The translations under genes were made by a program, and so were the position numbers. Shown here one piece after another: positions 8,463 through 17,222 of a DNA stretch of 64,000 nt. Each line of letters opens with the position of its first letter. The first letter of the stretch is position 1. Source of the stretch: Burkholderiales bacterium (GTDB lineage: Bacteria; Pseudomonadota; Gammaproteobacteria; Burkholderiales; Burkholderiaceae_C); NCBI GenBank assembly GCA_947377275.1, contig CANCFV010000001.1:1-64000 (forward strand), written 5' to 3'. The notes under the pieces were generated by a model. The model had not been told where the DNA came from and did not search any database. It was given only the letters and a program-made list of their open reading frames with translations.

Positions 8463-10544
8463 CTAGCTGGATGCGCGGTGCAAGTCCATCAAAGCCTGTT
8501 GCGCGCTGTGGCCACCAGACTCCAACACACGCTCGTAACGTCCATCGCTCAGTTGGGTCCAGGCGTCGCGCCCGTCCAGCAGGTAGGGCACCAAAGCCTG
8601 GTCGATCACGCGCTGGCGCAGCACCGGGTCGCGCACCGGCCAGGCGGCCTCGATGCGGCGTGTCATGTTGCGATTCATCCAGTCGGCACTCGACAGGTAG
8701 AGCGCCTCTTCAAAGTCTTGCTCGCCCCAGCGAAAGTACAAAATGCGTGTGTGCTCCAACATGCGCCCCACCACCGAGCGCACCCGGATGTTGTCGGTGC
8801 GCCCTGGCACACCCGGCGGCAACACGCAGGCCCCACGCACGATCAGGTCGATGCGGGCACCCGCCTGACCGGCTTCGATCAAGGCGCGGATCAAGGGCTC
8901 GTCGGTCAAAGAATTGAGCTTGAGCACGATGCGCGCAGACTTGCCTGCCTGTGCGGCTTCGGCCACCCGCGCGATCATGCGGATCAGCTGCTTTTGCATG
9001 GCGAACGGTGCCAACTGCAATTGCCTCGGTGACTTCAGTTGCGTGAGGCTGGAGAGCTGCTGGAACACCATGTCGACATCGGCCGTGAGCTCGGTGTTGC
9101 TGGTGAGCATGCCCAGGTCGGTGTAGAGCGACGCGGTTTTGGGGTTGTAGTTGCCCGTCGACAAATGCGCGTAACGGCGCAAGCGCGCACCCTCGCGCCG
9201 CGTGATCAGCATCATCTTGGCGTGGGTTTTCAGGCCCACGATGCCGTACACCACCTGCGCGCCCAGGGCTTCGAGTCGCTCGGCCCAATTGATGTTGGCC
9301 TCTTCGTCAAAGCGCGCCTTGAGCTCGACCACGGCCAGCACCTCTTTGCCACGACGCACCGCCTCTAGCAACAACTCCATCAACACCGACTGGCTGCCCG
9401 TGCGGTAGATGGTTTGCTTGATGGCCAGCACGTCGGGGTCGTAGACCGCCTCGCGCAGGAAAGCCACCACCGCATCAAACGACTCAAAGGGGTGATGCAA
9501 GAGGCAGTCGTGGTGACGCAAGTGCTCGAACATGCCGCCGTGCTGAGGCAGATCGGTCGGCCAACCGGCCACATAAGGCGCGAAACGAAGCGAATCTGCA
9601 TGGACCTGATCGATCAGTTGCGTCAGTCGCACGAGGTTGACAGGGCCGTTCACTTGGAACAGCGCCGCATGGCCCAAGCCAAACTGCTCCAGCAAGAAAT
9701 CAGACAGGTCTTTGGGGCAGCTGCGAACCACTTCCAGACGCACCGCCTGACCAAACTGGCGCGTGCTCATCTTCGATCGCAAAGCCAGGCGCAGGTCGGT
9801 GACGTCGTCTTCGTCGACTTCGATGTCGGAGTCACGCGTGAGGCGGAACTGAGAGAACGCCTTGATTTCGCGGCCCGGGAACAGCTCGTCGAGGTGCGAA
9901 CGGATGACGCTGGACAACAACACGAAGCACTGTTGTCCGGGCTGGCAAAGGTGGTCAGGCAAGCGAATGACACGCGGCAACACCCGTGGGATGCGCACGA
10001 TGGCGATGTCGTTGTCTCGGCCAAACGCGTCGCGGCCACCCAGGCGCACGATGAAGTTCAGCGTCTTGTTGGCCACCTGTGGGAAGGGGTGGGATGGGTC
10101 CAGCCCAATCGGCACCAACAGGGGCTGCACTTGTTTGCGGAAAAAGCCCGCAACCCACTCGCGCTGCTGCGCGTTGCGGTCGGCATGGTTGAGCACGTGC
10201 ACGCCGGAGCCGCGCAAAGCCGGGCCGAGCACGTCGTTGAAAACCTGGTATTGGTCCTCAACCAGCCGGTGAGCCTCGCGAGCGACATCGACCATGTAGG
10301 CTGGGTCGATGCCGGTGCCGTGGGTTTTGGACGCCTCAACCACGTCGGCGTAACGCACCTCGAAGAATTCATCGAGGTTGGACGACACGATGCAGATGTA
10401 GCGCAAGCGTTCCAGCAAGGGCACGTCTTCGCGCTGTGCCTGGGCCAGCACCCGGCGGTTGAACTCAAGGATGGCCTGTTCGCGGCTCAACAATTTCAAA
10501 CGCTTGCTACCTGGCACCTGAGGATACTTTCTGGATGAACGCAA
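8463..10544 (-). CDS. ppk1: Polyphosphate kinase 1
   Basis: A 693-residue enzyme that polymerises the terminal phosphate of ATP into inorganic polyphosphate. It has the PPK1 N-domain (RLRYICIVSSNLDEFFEVR), the head domain with HPFPQVANKTLNF, and the two C-domains. The phosphorylated histidine lies in GLKTHAKM, and YAHLSTGNYNPKTA is nearby. The length matches the family. The frame opens at a TTG (10544) with no good ribosome binding site; a GTG nine codons in, or the following coding region, could be the real start. It may form a transcription unit with sixA. No ppx gene is nearby. Confidence 0.93.
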   Translation of the reverse strand: MRSSRKYPQVPGSKRLKLLSREQAILEFNRRVLAQAQREDVPLLERLRYICIVSSNLDEFFEVRYADVVEASKTHGTGIDPAYMVDVAREAHRLVEDQYQVFNDVLGPALRGSGVHVLNHADRNAQQREWVAGFFRKQVQPLLVPIGLDPSHPFPQVANKTLNFIVRLGGRDAFGRDNDIAIVRIPRVLPRVIRLPDHLCQPGQQCFVLLSSVIRSHLDELFPGREIKAFSQFRLTRDSDIEVDEDDVTDLRLALRSKMSTRQFGQAVRLEVVRSCPKDLSDFLLEQFGLGHAALFQVNGPVNLVRLTQLIDQVHADSLRFAPYVAGWPTDLPQHGGMFEHLRHHDCLLHHPFESFDAVVAFLREAVYDPDVLAIKQTIYRTGSQSVLMELLLEAVRRGKEVLAVVELKARFDEEANINWAERLEALGAQVVYGIVGLKTHAKMMLITRREGARLRRYAHLSTGNYNPKTASLYTDLGMLTSNTELTADVDMVFQQLSSLTQLKSPRQLQLAPFAMQKQLIRMIARVAEAAQAGKSARIVLKLNSLTDEPLIRALIEAGQAGARIDLIVRGACVLPPGVPGRTDNIRVRSVVGRMLEHTRILYFRWGEQDFEEALYLSSADWMNRNMTRRIEAAWPVRDPVLRQRVIDQALVPYLLDGRDAWTQLSDGRYERVLESGGHSAQQALMDLHRASS

Positions 10545-10620
10545 TGCTGGACACCGCGGGCGGTAACGCGGTGCTTTGAGTTTAGAACGCCATGTGCGTC
10601 AGCTTGATGACAATTTTGTG

Positions 10621-13530
10621 TCAGTGCGCCGATTCCCAATTGGGACCCGCCCCCACCTCGGCCAAAAGGGGGACACGCAACTGCGCCACACCGGCCATCA
10701 AGCGCGGCACCTCGGCCTTGACCCAGTCCAGCTCGGCGTCAGGCACCTCCAGCACCAACTCGTCATGCACCTGCATGATCATGCGCGACGCCCTGCCCTG
10801 CGCGTCCAGCGTGTCTTGCACCGCCACCATCGACAGCTTGATCAGGTCGGCCGCGGTCCCCTGCATGGGCGCGTTGATGGCCGCACGCTCGGCACCAGCA
10901 CGGCTGGGGCCATTGGCGCTGTTGATCTCGGGCAACCACAGGCGTCGGCCAAACACGGTCTCCACGTAACCCTGCGCTTTGGCCAGCGCGCGGGTGTCGT
11001 CCATGTAGCGCTTCACACCGGCAAAGCGGTTGAAGTAACGCTCGATGTAAGACGAGGCGGCCGAGCGCTCGATGCCCAGGTTCTTGGCCAGGCCAAAAGC
11101 GCTCATGCCGTAGATCAGGCCAAAGTTGATGACCTTGGCGTAGCGGCGTTGCTCGCTCGATACGTCATCCACCGGCACGCCAAACACCTCGCTGGCGGTC
11201 GCCCTGTGCACGTCCAGGCCTTCGGCAAAGGCGCGCAGCAGGCTCTCGTCTTGCGAGATGTGGGCCATGATGCGCAGCTCGATCTGCGAGTAGTCGGCCG
11301 AGACGATGCTGTGACCTGGTGGGGCGATGAAGGCTTCGCGGATGCGGCGGCCCTCGGCGGTGCGCACAGGGATGTTCTGCAGGTTCGGATCGTTGCTCGA
11401 CAAGCGGCCCGTCACCGCCACGGCCTGCGCGTAGTTGGTGTGCACGCGGCCCGTCTCGGGGTTGATCATCAAGGGCAGCTTGTCGGTGTAGGTCGACTTG
11501 AGCTTGGCCATGCTGCGGTATTCAAGGATACGGGCGGGCAGCGGGTAGTCTTCGGCCAGCTTTTCAAGCACCTCTTCGTTGGTGGAAGGCGCGCCGGTGG
11601 CGGTCTTTTTGACCACGGGCAAACCTTGCTTGACGAACAGGATTTCACCGAGCTGCTTGGGCGAGCCCAGGTTGAAGGGCTGCCCCGCCAACTCGTAGGC
11701 CTCTTGTTCAAGCTGCACGATGCGCTGGCCCAACTCGTGGCTTTGCTGCTGCAGCAGCTCTCGGTTGATCAGCACACCGTTGCGCTCGATGCGCTGCAAC
11801 ACCCGCGAGGTCGGCATCTCAAAACGCTGGTAAATGTCGAGCAGACCGGGCTCGGCTTGCAGACGCGGCCACAGCGTTTGGTGCACGTCCAGGGTCAGGT
11901 CGCTGTCTTCGCTTGAATACTGCGATGCGCGGTCCACCGCCACTTGGGCAAACGGGATTTGCTGAGCACCCTTGCCGGCCACGTCTTCATAGCTCAGGCC
12001 CGAGCGGTTCACAAAGCGCTGCGCCAGGCTGCCCAGGTTGTGCGGGCGGTGCGCTTCGAGCACATAGCTTTGCAGCATGGTGTCGTGCGCATAGCCCTGA
12101 ATGGCGATGCCGTGGTTGGCCAGCACGTGGGCGTCGTACTTGATGTGCTGCCCGACCTTGGGCCGGCTCGCGTCTTCCAGCCAAGGCTTGAGCTTGGCCA
12201 GCACCTCGTCCAGCGGCAATTGCGCTGGCGCGTCCACGCCCTCGTGGCGCAGCGGGATGTAGCACGCCTCACCCACCTTGTCGCTGAACGACAGGCCCAC
12301 GATGTGGGCGCGCATGGCATCCAGCGAGTCGGTCTCGGTGTCAAAGGCGACCAGATCGGCTGCCTGGATGCGGGCGTGCCATTGATCGAATGTGGGCCAA
12401 TCGAGCACGGTGTCGTAGTGGGTTTCGATGGCGTTTGGCTTGGAAGACGCAGCCTCGGTGTTGGCAGCGTCACCGGCTTCGTCAGACACCTCTGCGTCTG
12501 AGCTGAACAGGTCGCCAGTGTCGCTGGGTTTGCGGGCCTTGGCCGGCTTGCCCGTCGTTGCAACGGCAGCCTTGGCCACGCCGCCACCCAGCAGCTTTTC
12601 TAGGTCGGCGCGCGCGCTGCGGAAACCAAAGCGCGTGTAGAAATCCAACAACGCCGGCAGGTCGGGCGCCCTCAGCGCCAGCGCATCCAGCGAAGGCCAT
12701 TCGGGCACGTGCCCGGTCAGGTCGCAGTCGAGCTTGACGGTGATCAGGCGGCGGCCCTGCGGCAACCAATCCAAGGCTTTGCGCAGGTTCTCGCCCGCCA
12801 CGCCCTTGATGCTGTCGGCCGCAGCCACCACGCCGGCCAAGCTGCCGTGCTCTTGCAACCACTTCACGGCCGTCTTCGGCCCAACTTTTTCAACGCCTGG
12901 CACGTTGTCAACCGTGTCGCCAATCAAGGTCAGGTAGTCGATGATCAGCTCAGGTGGCACGCCGAACTTGGCTTGCACGCCGGGGATGTCCAGCACCTCG
13001 GGCGGCTTGGCCATGGTGTTGATCAAAGACACCTGGGGGTTCACCAGTTGGGCCAGGTCTTTGTCACCGGTTGAGATGACGACCTTGTGGCCTGCCGCAG
13101 CCGCCACACGGGCCAGCGTGCCAATGGCGTCGTCGGCCTCGATGCCAGGCACTTCCAGAATGGGCCAGCCCAGCAGCTTGACGACCTCGTGGATCGGCGC
13201 GATTTGCGATCGCAAATCTTCGGGCATCGAGGGCCGATGCGCCTTGTACTCGGGGTACCACTCGTCGCGGAAGGTCGGGCCTTTGGCGTCAAACACGCAA
13301 ACCGCATGCTCGGCCTGGATGTGGTCACGCAACCAGCCCATCATGTTGACCACGCCATGCATGGCCCCTGTGGGCTCGCCCTGAGGCCCGCGCAGGTCGG
13401 GCATGGCGTGGAAGGCGCGGTAGAGGTAGCTGGAGCCATCGACCAGCAACAAGGTCGGCAGCGGTGCGCTCGTGTCAGTGGGGCCCGAAGGGGCTGAGGC
13501 GAGGCTGGGAGAGGTGTCCGGGGCGTTCAT
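10621..13530 (-). CDS. polA: DNA polymerase I
   Basis: A 969-residue repair and Okazaki-fragment polymerase. The N-terminal 5' nuclease domain starts with LLLVDGSSYLYRAFHAM. The proofreading domain keeps its metal ligands (FDTETDSLDAM), so the 3'-5' exonuclease should be active. The polymerase domain has motif A SADYSQIELRIMAH, motif B RRYAKVINFGLIYGMS and motif C MQVHDEL. The interdomain linker near residues 330-375 is Ala/Thr/Ser-rich and variable. The start at ATG 13530 removes an upstream extension of 15 residues that lacks family similarity. Confidence 0.97.
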   Translation of the reverse strand: MNAPDTSPSLASAPSGPTDTSAPLPTLLLVDGSSYLYRAFHAMPDLRGPQGEPTGAMHGVVNMMGWLRDHIQAEHAVCVFDAKGPTFRDEWYPEYKAHRPSMPEDLRSQIAPIHEVVKLLGWPILEVPGIEADDAIGTLARVAAAAGHKVVISTGDKDLAQLVNPQVSLINTMAKPPEVLDIPGVQAKFGVPPELIIDYLTLIGDTVDNVPGVEKVGPKTAVKWLQEHGSLAGVVAAADSIKGVAGENLRKALDWLPQGRRLITVKLDCDLTGHVPEWPSLDALALRAPDLPALLDFYTRFGFRSARADLEKLLGGGVAKAAVATTGKPAKARKPSDTGDLFSSDAEVSDEAGDAANTEAASSKPNAIETHYDTVLDWPTFDQWHARIQAADLVAFDTETDSLDAMRAHIVGLSFSDKVGEACYIPLRHEGVDAPAQLPLDEVLAKLKPWLEDASRPKVGQHIKYDAHVLANHGIAIQGYAHDTMLQSYVLEAHRPHNLGSLAQRFVNRSGLSYEDVAGKGAQQIPFAQVAVDRASQYSSEDSDLTLDVHQTLWPRLQAEPGLLDIYQRFEMPTSRVLQRIERNGVLINRELLQQQSHELGQRIVQLEQEAYELAGQPFNLGSPKQLGEILFVKQGLPVVKKTATGAPSTNEEVLEKLAEDYPLPARILEYRSMAKLKSTYTDKLPLMINPETGRVHTNYAQAVAVTGRLSSNDPNLQNIPVRTAEGRRIREAFIAPPGHSIVSADYSQIELRIMAHISQDESLLRAFAEGLDVHRATASEVFGVPVDDVSSEQRRYAKVINFGLIYGMSAFGLAKNLGIERSAASSYIERYFNRFAGVKRYMDDTRALAKAQGYVETVFGRRLWLPEINSANGPSRAGAERAAINAPMQGTAADLIKLSMVAVQDTLDAQGRASRMIMQVHDELVLEVPDAELDWVKAEVPRLMAGVAQLRVPLLAEVGAGPNWESAH

Positions 13531-13574
13531 GCCCCGGATTGTGCGGGATGGCGCCGCGATTGGCGCCAGCCTCA

Positions 13575-14270
13575 TCAGAAGTCGGCGGAAGCCCCGACCG
13601 AGAAGAGCTGCAAGGTCTTGCTGCCCTTCTTGAGCAAAAGGTCGTAGCCAGTCTGGAACCGCAGGTAATCGTTCAACGGCAAAGACAAGCCAACGCCCAC
13701 ATAAGGTGCGATACCGAAGTCACTGCTGTCTTTATTGACCGAGGCGGTGGCCTTGGCTGTCGGGCTTGACGTCGTGATCGTGTTGACCACGCCACGGGTG
13801 TCGCTGTGAACCCAAGCCACACCCAAACGCACGTGGTTGGTGATCACAGAGAAGAGTTCAATCTCCCAATTGATGCCCAGTGTGAGCGCGCGTGCCGAAT
13901 CGCGGACCTGCGCAAAATCAACATCGCCAGCGACGTAGGCGTTGCTTTGCAACGCGGCGCCACGGTTCACACCACCAAAGTAAAAGTAGTTGACTTCGGC
14001 CGCCAAACCAGGGGTCATGCGGTAGCCACCGAAGAGCTTGCCGCTCACCGCCAGACGCTCGCAGTAACCACCGGGGGTGTTAGGGAACTGCTCGCAATCT
14101 CGCGAGTTGACACCGAAGCCGGCAGCGCCGCCAACGTACACACCCAGAGGCGCGCTCTGGATCTCAGGATCGGCCCAAGCCTGCGTGGCGCCCATCAGAG
14201 CCGTCGCGGCAACCAAGGTCGTGCCAAGGTGTTTGGCTTTCGAAGCCAAGCTGTGTGTGTTTGCAATCAT
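13575..14270 (-). CDS. Outer-membrane beta-barrel protein, function unknown
   Basis: A 231-residue protein with a signal peptide (hydrophobic core near residues 15-31, cleavage after AWA). It is followed by alternating beta-strand segments with many Gly and aromatic residues and ends in phenylalanine (SADF), the usual signal for outer-membrane assembly. Two cysteines in the mature part (SRDCEQF and GGYCERL) could form a disulfide in an external loop. It resembles small OmpW/opacity-type barrels but I cannot name a family with certainty. The stop lies 44 bases upstream of the polA start on the same strand. Confidence 0.7.
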   Translation of the reverse strand: MIANTHSLASKAKHLGTTLVAATALMGATQAWADPEIQSAPLGVYVGGAAGFGVNSRDCEQFPNTPGGYCERLAVSGKLFGGYRMTPGLAAEVNYFYFGGVNRGAALQSNAYVAGDVDFAQVRDSARALTLGINWEIELFSVITNHVRLGVAWVHSDTRGVVNTITTSSPTAKATASVNKDSSDFGIAPYVGVGLSLPLNDYLRFQTGYDLLLKKGSKTLQLFSVGASADF

Positions 14271-14465
14271 GGTTCTCGGGCTCTTCGCTTTGGATGTGGC
14301 TCGCCCCCGAAACGCATGGACATGCGCGCAACGGGGACCGTGTTTTCAAGATCGTGAGAAGTCTGCCACAGCGGCTTCTACAATCACACGCTCGTCTACC
14401 CCCTGTGGCTGAGGGTTTACGCCTAAAGCCACCCTGGGCCCGCCTCCCGATGTCTGACATGTTCC

Positions 14466-15440
14466 ATGGCCGTCTTCACTGAAGTGACCCCGCAGGAAGC
14501 GGCTGGTCTCCTGAGCTCACTGAACCTGGGCGCACTGCAATCCATGCAGGGCTGTGCCTCTGGCATCGAAAACACAAACTATTTCGTCAGCACCGACCAA
14601 GGTGACTACGTGCTCACGCTGTTTGAGCGCCTGAGTTTCGAACAACTGCCCTTCTACTTGAACCTGATGCACCATCTGGCGCAGCGCGGCGTGCCCGTGC
14701 CCGCGCCCCAGGCCAACGCACAAGGCGAGATCCTGCACAGCCTCAAGGGCAAGTCCGCTGCCGTGGTGACACGTCTGGCGGGCCGCAACCAGCTGGCGCC
14801 CCAGCCGGCCGACTGCGCGCAAGTCGGCGCCATGCTCGCCCGCATGCACCTGGCCGGGGCTGATTACGCCCACCAGCAGCCCAATTTGCGAGGCCTGGCT
14901 TGGTGGACGAACACGATCCCGGTGGTGCTGCCTCACCTGAGCGCCGCGCAAGCCGAGCTGATCCAGTCAGAGCTGAGCTTCCAGCAAACCCTGGCCGCCA
15001 GCGAAACCCACCGCGCGCTGCCCCAAGGCCCGATCCACGCCGATCTGTTCCGCGACAACGTGATGTTCGACGGCCCCACCTTGTCGGGCTTCTTCGATTT
15101 TTACTTCGCGGGCTGCGACACCTTTGGCTTCGACATCGCCGTGTGCCTGAACGACTGGTGCATCGATTTGGCCACAGGCGCACTGGATGAAGCGCGCGCC
15201 CAAGCCTTCGTACAGGCCTACGATGCCGTGCGCCCCCTGACAGAGGCTGAAATCGAACTGCTGCCTGCACTGCTGCGCGCGGCCGCTCTGCGTTTTTGGA
15301 CCTCGCGCCTGTGGGACTTCCACCTGCCACGCGACGCCGCCATGCTCCAACCCCACGACCCCGCGCATTTTGAGCGCGTGCTGACCCTGCGCCGCACCCA
15401 ACCATGGGCCTATCAGCGCCCCGCGAAGGGCCAGGCATGA
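14466..15440 (+). CDS. thrB: Homoserine kinase (ThrB, APH-fold type)
   Basis: A 324-residue kinase of the aminoglycoside phosphotransferase fold that phosphorylates L-homoserine in threonine synthesis. This is the type found in Beta- and Gammaproteobacteria such as Pseudomonas. Its signatures are GIENTNYFV near the N-terminus, the catalytic loop GPIHADLFRDNVMF, and GFFDFYFAG as the metal-binding DFG equivalent. The length is normal. Its TGA overlaps the ATG of the next gene, so the two are coupled. Confidence 0.93.
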   Translation: MAVFTEVTPQEAAGLLSSLNLGALQSMQGCASGIENTNYFVSTDQGDYVLTLFERLSFEQLPFYLNLMHHLAQRGVPVPAPQANAQGEILHSLKGKSAAVVTRLAGRNQLAPQPADCAQVGAMLARMHLAGADYAHQQPNLRGLAWWTNTIPVVLPHLSAAQAELIQSELSFQQTLAASETHRALPQGPIHADLFRDNVMFDGPTLSGFFDFYFAGCDTFGFDIAVCLNDWCIDLATGALDEARAQAFVQAYDAVRPLTEAEIELLPALLRAAALRFWTSRLWDFHLPRDAAMLQPHDPAHFERVLTLRRTQPWAYQRPAKGQA

Positions 15441-16249
15441 AGCTCAAGCTCGTCAAGGCCGCACAAGGCTGGGTGTGGGTGAGGCAAGGCTTGCTGGCCA
15501 GCCGCAAGCAACCCCTGGGCTTCGTCGGCCTGTTTGGCCTCGTGGCCAGCTCCGCCATGATGCTGATGGCCTTGCACGCCCGGCTGGGCGGCATGCTCGT
15601 GGTCGGCGCCATGCCTTTGATGTGGATGGGTTTCATGCTGGCCACGCGCCGTGTGGTCATGGGCCAACGCATCACACCCGCCGTGCTGATCGAAGCCATC
15701 CGCGCCCCCGACAGCCCCCGCAAGCCCTTCGCCCTGTTGGGCGCCGTGTACGTGCTGTGCACCCTGCTGGTCATGCAACTGGCCCAGTGGCTGGGCCCCG
15801 ACGCCGAGGCGCTCGACGCCGTCATGGAGGCGGCGCAAAACACCGCCGACGTGGTCAGCAACCCTTTGGTGCAGCAAGACATGCTCACGCGCATGCTGCT
15901 GACCCTGCCGCTCTCGCTGACGTTCTGGCACACGCCAGCGCTCTTGCTGTGGGCCAAGCTGCCGGTGTCCAAGGCCTTGTTTTTCAGCGCCGTGGCGACC
16001 TGGCGCAACCTGAGCGCTTTTGTGGTCTACGGCGCCGCATGGACGGGCATCGTCGTGTTGCTGGGTTTGCTGGACCGCGCTTTGGGCGCGCTGCTGCCCG
16101 AGCCCTTGATCGGCGACCTCCTCACCCTGGTGGCCGGCATGTGGGTCATCGGCGCGTTTTACGCCTCGCTGTACTTCACGGTGGTCGACTGTTTCGAGCC
16201 CCACGACAGCGAAACCCGGCCGAACGCCACGCCAGACAACTTGGCTTGA
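15437..16249 (+). CDS. BPSS1780-family multi-pass membrane protein
   Basis: A 270-residue inner-membrane protein with about five or six hydrophobic segments (near residues 28-50, 55-72, 100-122, 155-175, 190-215 and 235-255). It matches the BPSS1780 family, which in Burkholderiales usually sits directly after thrB. The function is unknown. ATGA overlap with thrB suggests co-translation. Confidence 0.75.
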   Translation: MKLKLVKAAQGWVWVRQGLLASRKQPLGFVGLFGLVASSAMMLMALHARLGGMLVVGAMPLMWMGFMLATRRVVMGQRITPAVLIEAIRAPDSPRKPFALLGAVYVLCTLLVMQLAQWLGPDAEALDAVMEAAQNTADVVSNPLVQQDMLTRMLLTLPLSLTFWHTPALLLWAKLPVSKALFFSAVATWRNLSAFVVYGAAWTGIVVLLGLLDRALGALLPEPLIGDLLTLVAGMWVIGAFYASLYFTVVDCFEPHDSETRPNATPDNLA

Positions 16250-16265
16250 AACAGCGCCCGGGCGA

Positions 16266-17189
16266 TCAAGCGCTCAGTCGCTCGACCCCTTCGAGCGGGC
16301 ATGCATAAACCGCATTGCGCAGGGCCGCGATGGCCTCGTAGCGCGTGAAGCTGCGACGCCACGCCAGCACCACACGTCGCGTGGGCACAGGCGCCTCGAA
16401 CGGGATGTAAACCAAGTGCGGGTGAGGCTCCACAGGCACCGACAGGCGCGGCACCACCGTCACGCCCATGCCGGCGGCCACCATGTGCTTGATGGTCTCC
16501 AAAGACGAGCCCTCAAAGCTCTTGCGGATGCCCTCTGCGTTGCTTGAAAAACGCGCGTACTCGGGGCACACCTCGAGCACGTGGTCGCGGAAGCAATGGC
16601 CTGCGCCCAGCAGCAGCATGGTCTCTTGCTTGAGCTCCTCGGCGCTGATGCTGCTGCGTTGGGCAAATGGGTGGCTGCGGGGCACCGCCACCAGAAATGG
16701 CTCTTCGTACAGAGGCGCCACCGCCAAGTTGGTGTCGGCAAAAGGCTCGGCCATGATGGCGCAGTCCAGCTCGCCAGCACGCAACATCTCCAGCAGCTTG
16801 ACGGTGAAGTTCTCCTGGAGCATCAAGGGCATCTGGGGCACCTTGTCGATGGCCTGACGGACCAGGTCTGGCAGCAGATAAGGCCCGATCGTGTAGATCA
16901 CGCCCAGCCGAAGCGCGCCGGCCACGGGGTCTTTGCCGCGCTTGGCGATCTCTTTGATGGCCTGGGCCTGCTCCAGCACCGATTGGGCTTGGCGCACGAT
17001 GTCTTCGCCCAGCGGCGTGACGCTGATTTCGGCGCTGCCGCGCTCGAAGAGCTTGACGTCGAGTTCGTCTTCGAGCTTCTTGACGGCCACCGACAAGGTC
17101 GGTTGAGACACGAAGCAAGCCTCGGCGGCACGGCCAAAGTGGCGCTCGCGAGCCACCGCCACGATGTAGCGCAGTTCAGTCAGGGTCAT
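16266..17189 (-). CDS. oxyR: OxyR, peroxide-sensing LysR regulator
   Basis: A 307-residue LysR-type activator. The N-terminal winged helix-turn-helix begins MTLTELRYIVAVARERHFG. The sensor domain has cysteines at exactly 199 and 208 (GHCFRDHVLEVC), the redox pair that forms a disulfide on H2O2 exposure in Escherichia coli OxyR. The start at 17189 gives the standard N-terminus. It lies 33 bases downstream of recG on the same strand and is probably co-transcribed with it. Expected targets (catalase, alkyl hydroperoxide reductase) are not in the window. Confidence 0.93.
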   Translation of the reverse strand: MTLTELRYIVAVARERHFGRAAEACFVSQPTLSVAVKKLEDELDVKLFERGSAEISVTPLGEDIVRQAQSVLEQAQAIKEIAKRGKDPVAGALRLGVIYTIGPYLLPDLVRQAIDKVPQMPLMLQENFTVKLLEMLRAGELDCAIMAEPFADTNLAVAPLYEEPFLVAVPRSHPFAQRSSISAEELKQETMLLLGAGHCFRDHVLEVCPEYARFSSNAEGIRKSFEGSSLETIKHMVAAGMGVTVVPRLSVPVEPHPHLVYIPFEAPVPTRRVVLAWRRSFTRYEAIAALRNAVYACPLEGVERLSA

Positions 17190-17222
17190 GGCTAGTGATT
17201 GTGTCGCATGGGCAAAGGGCAC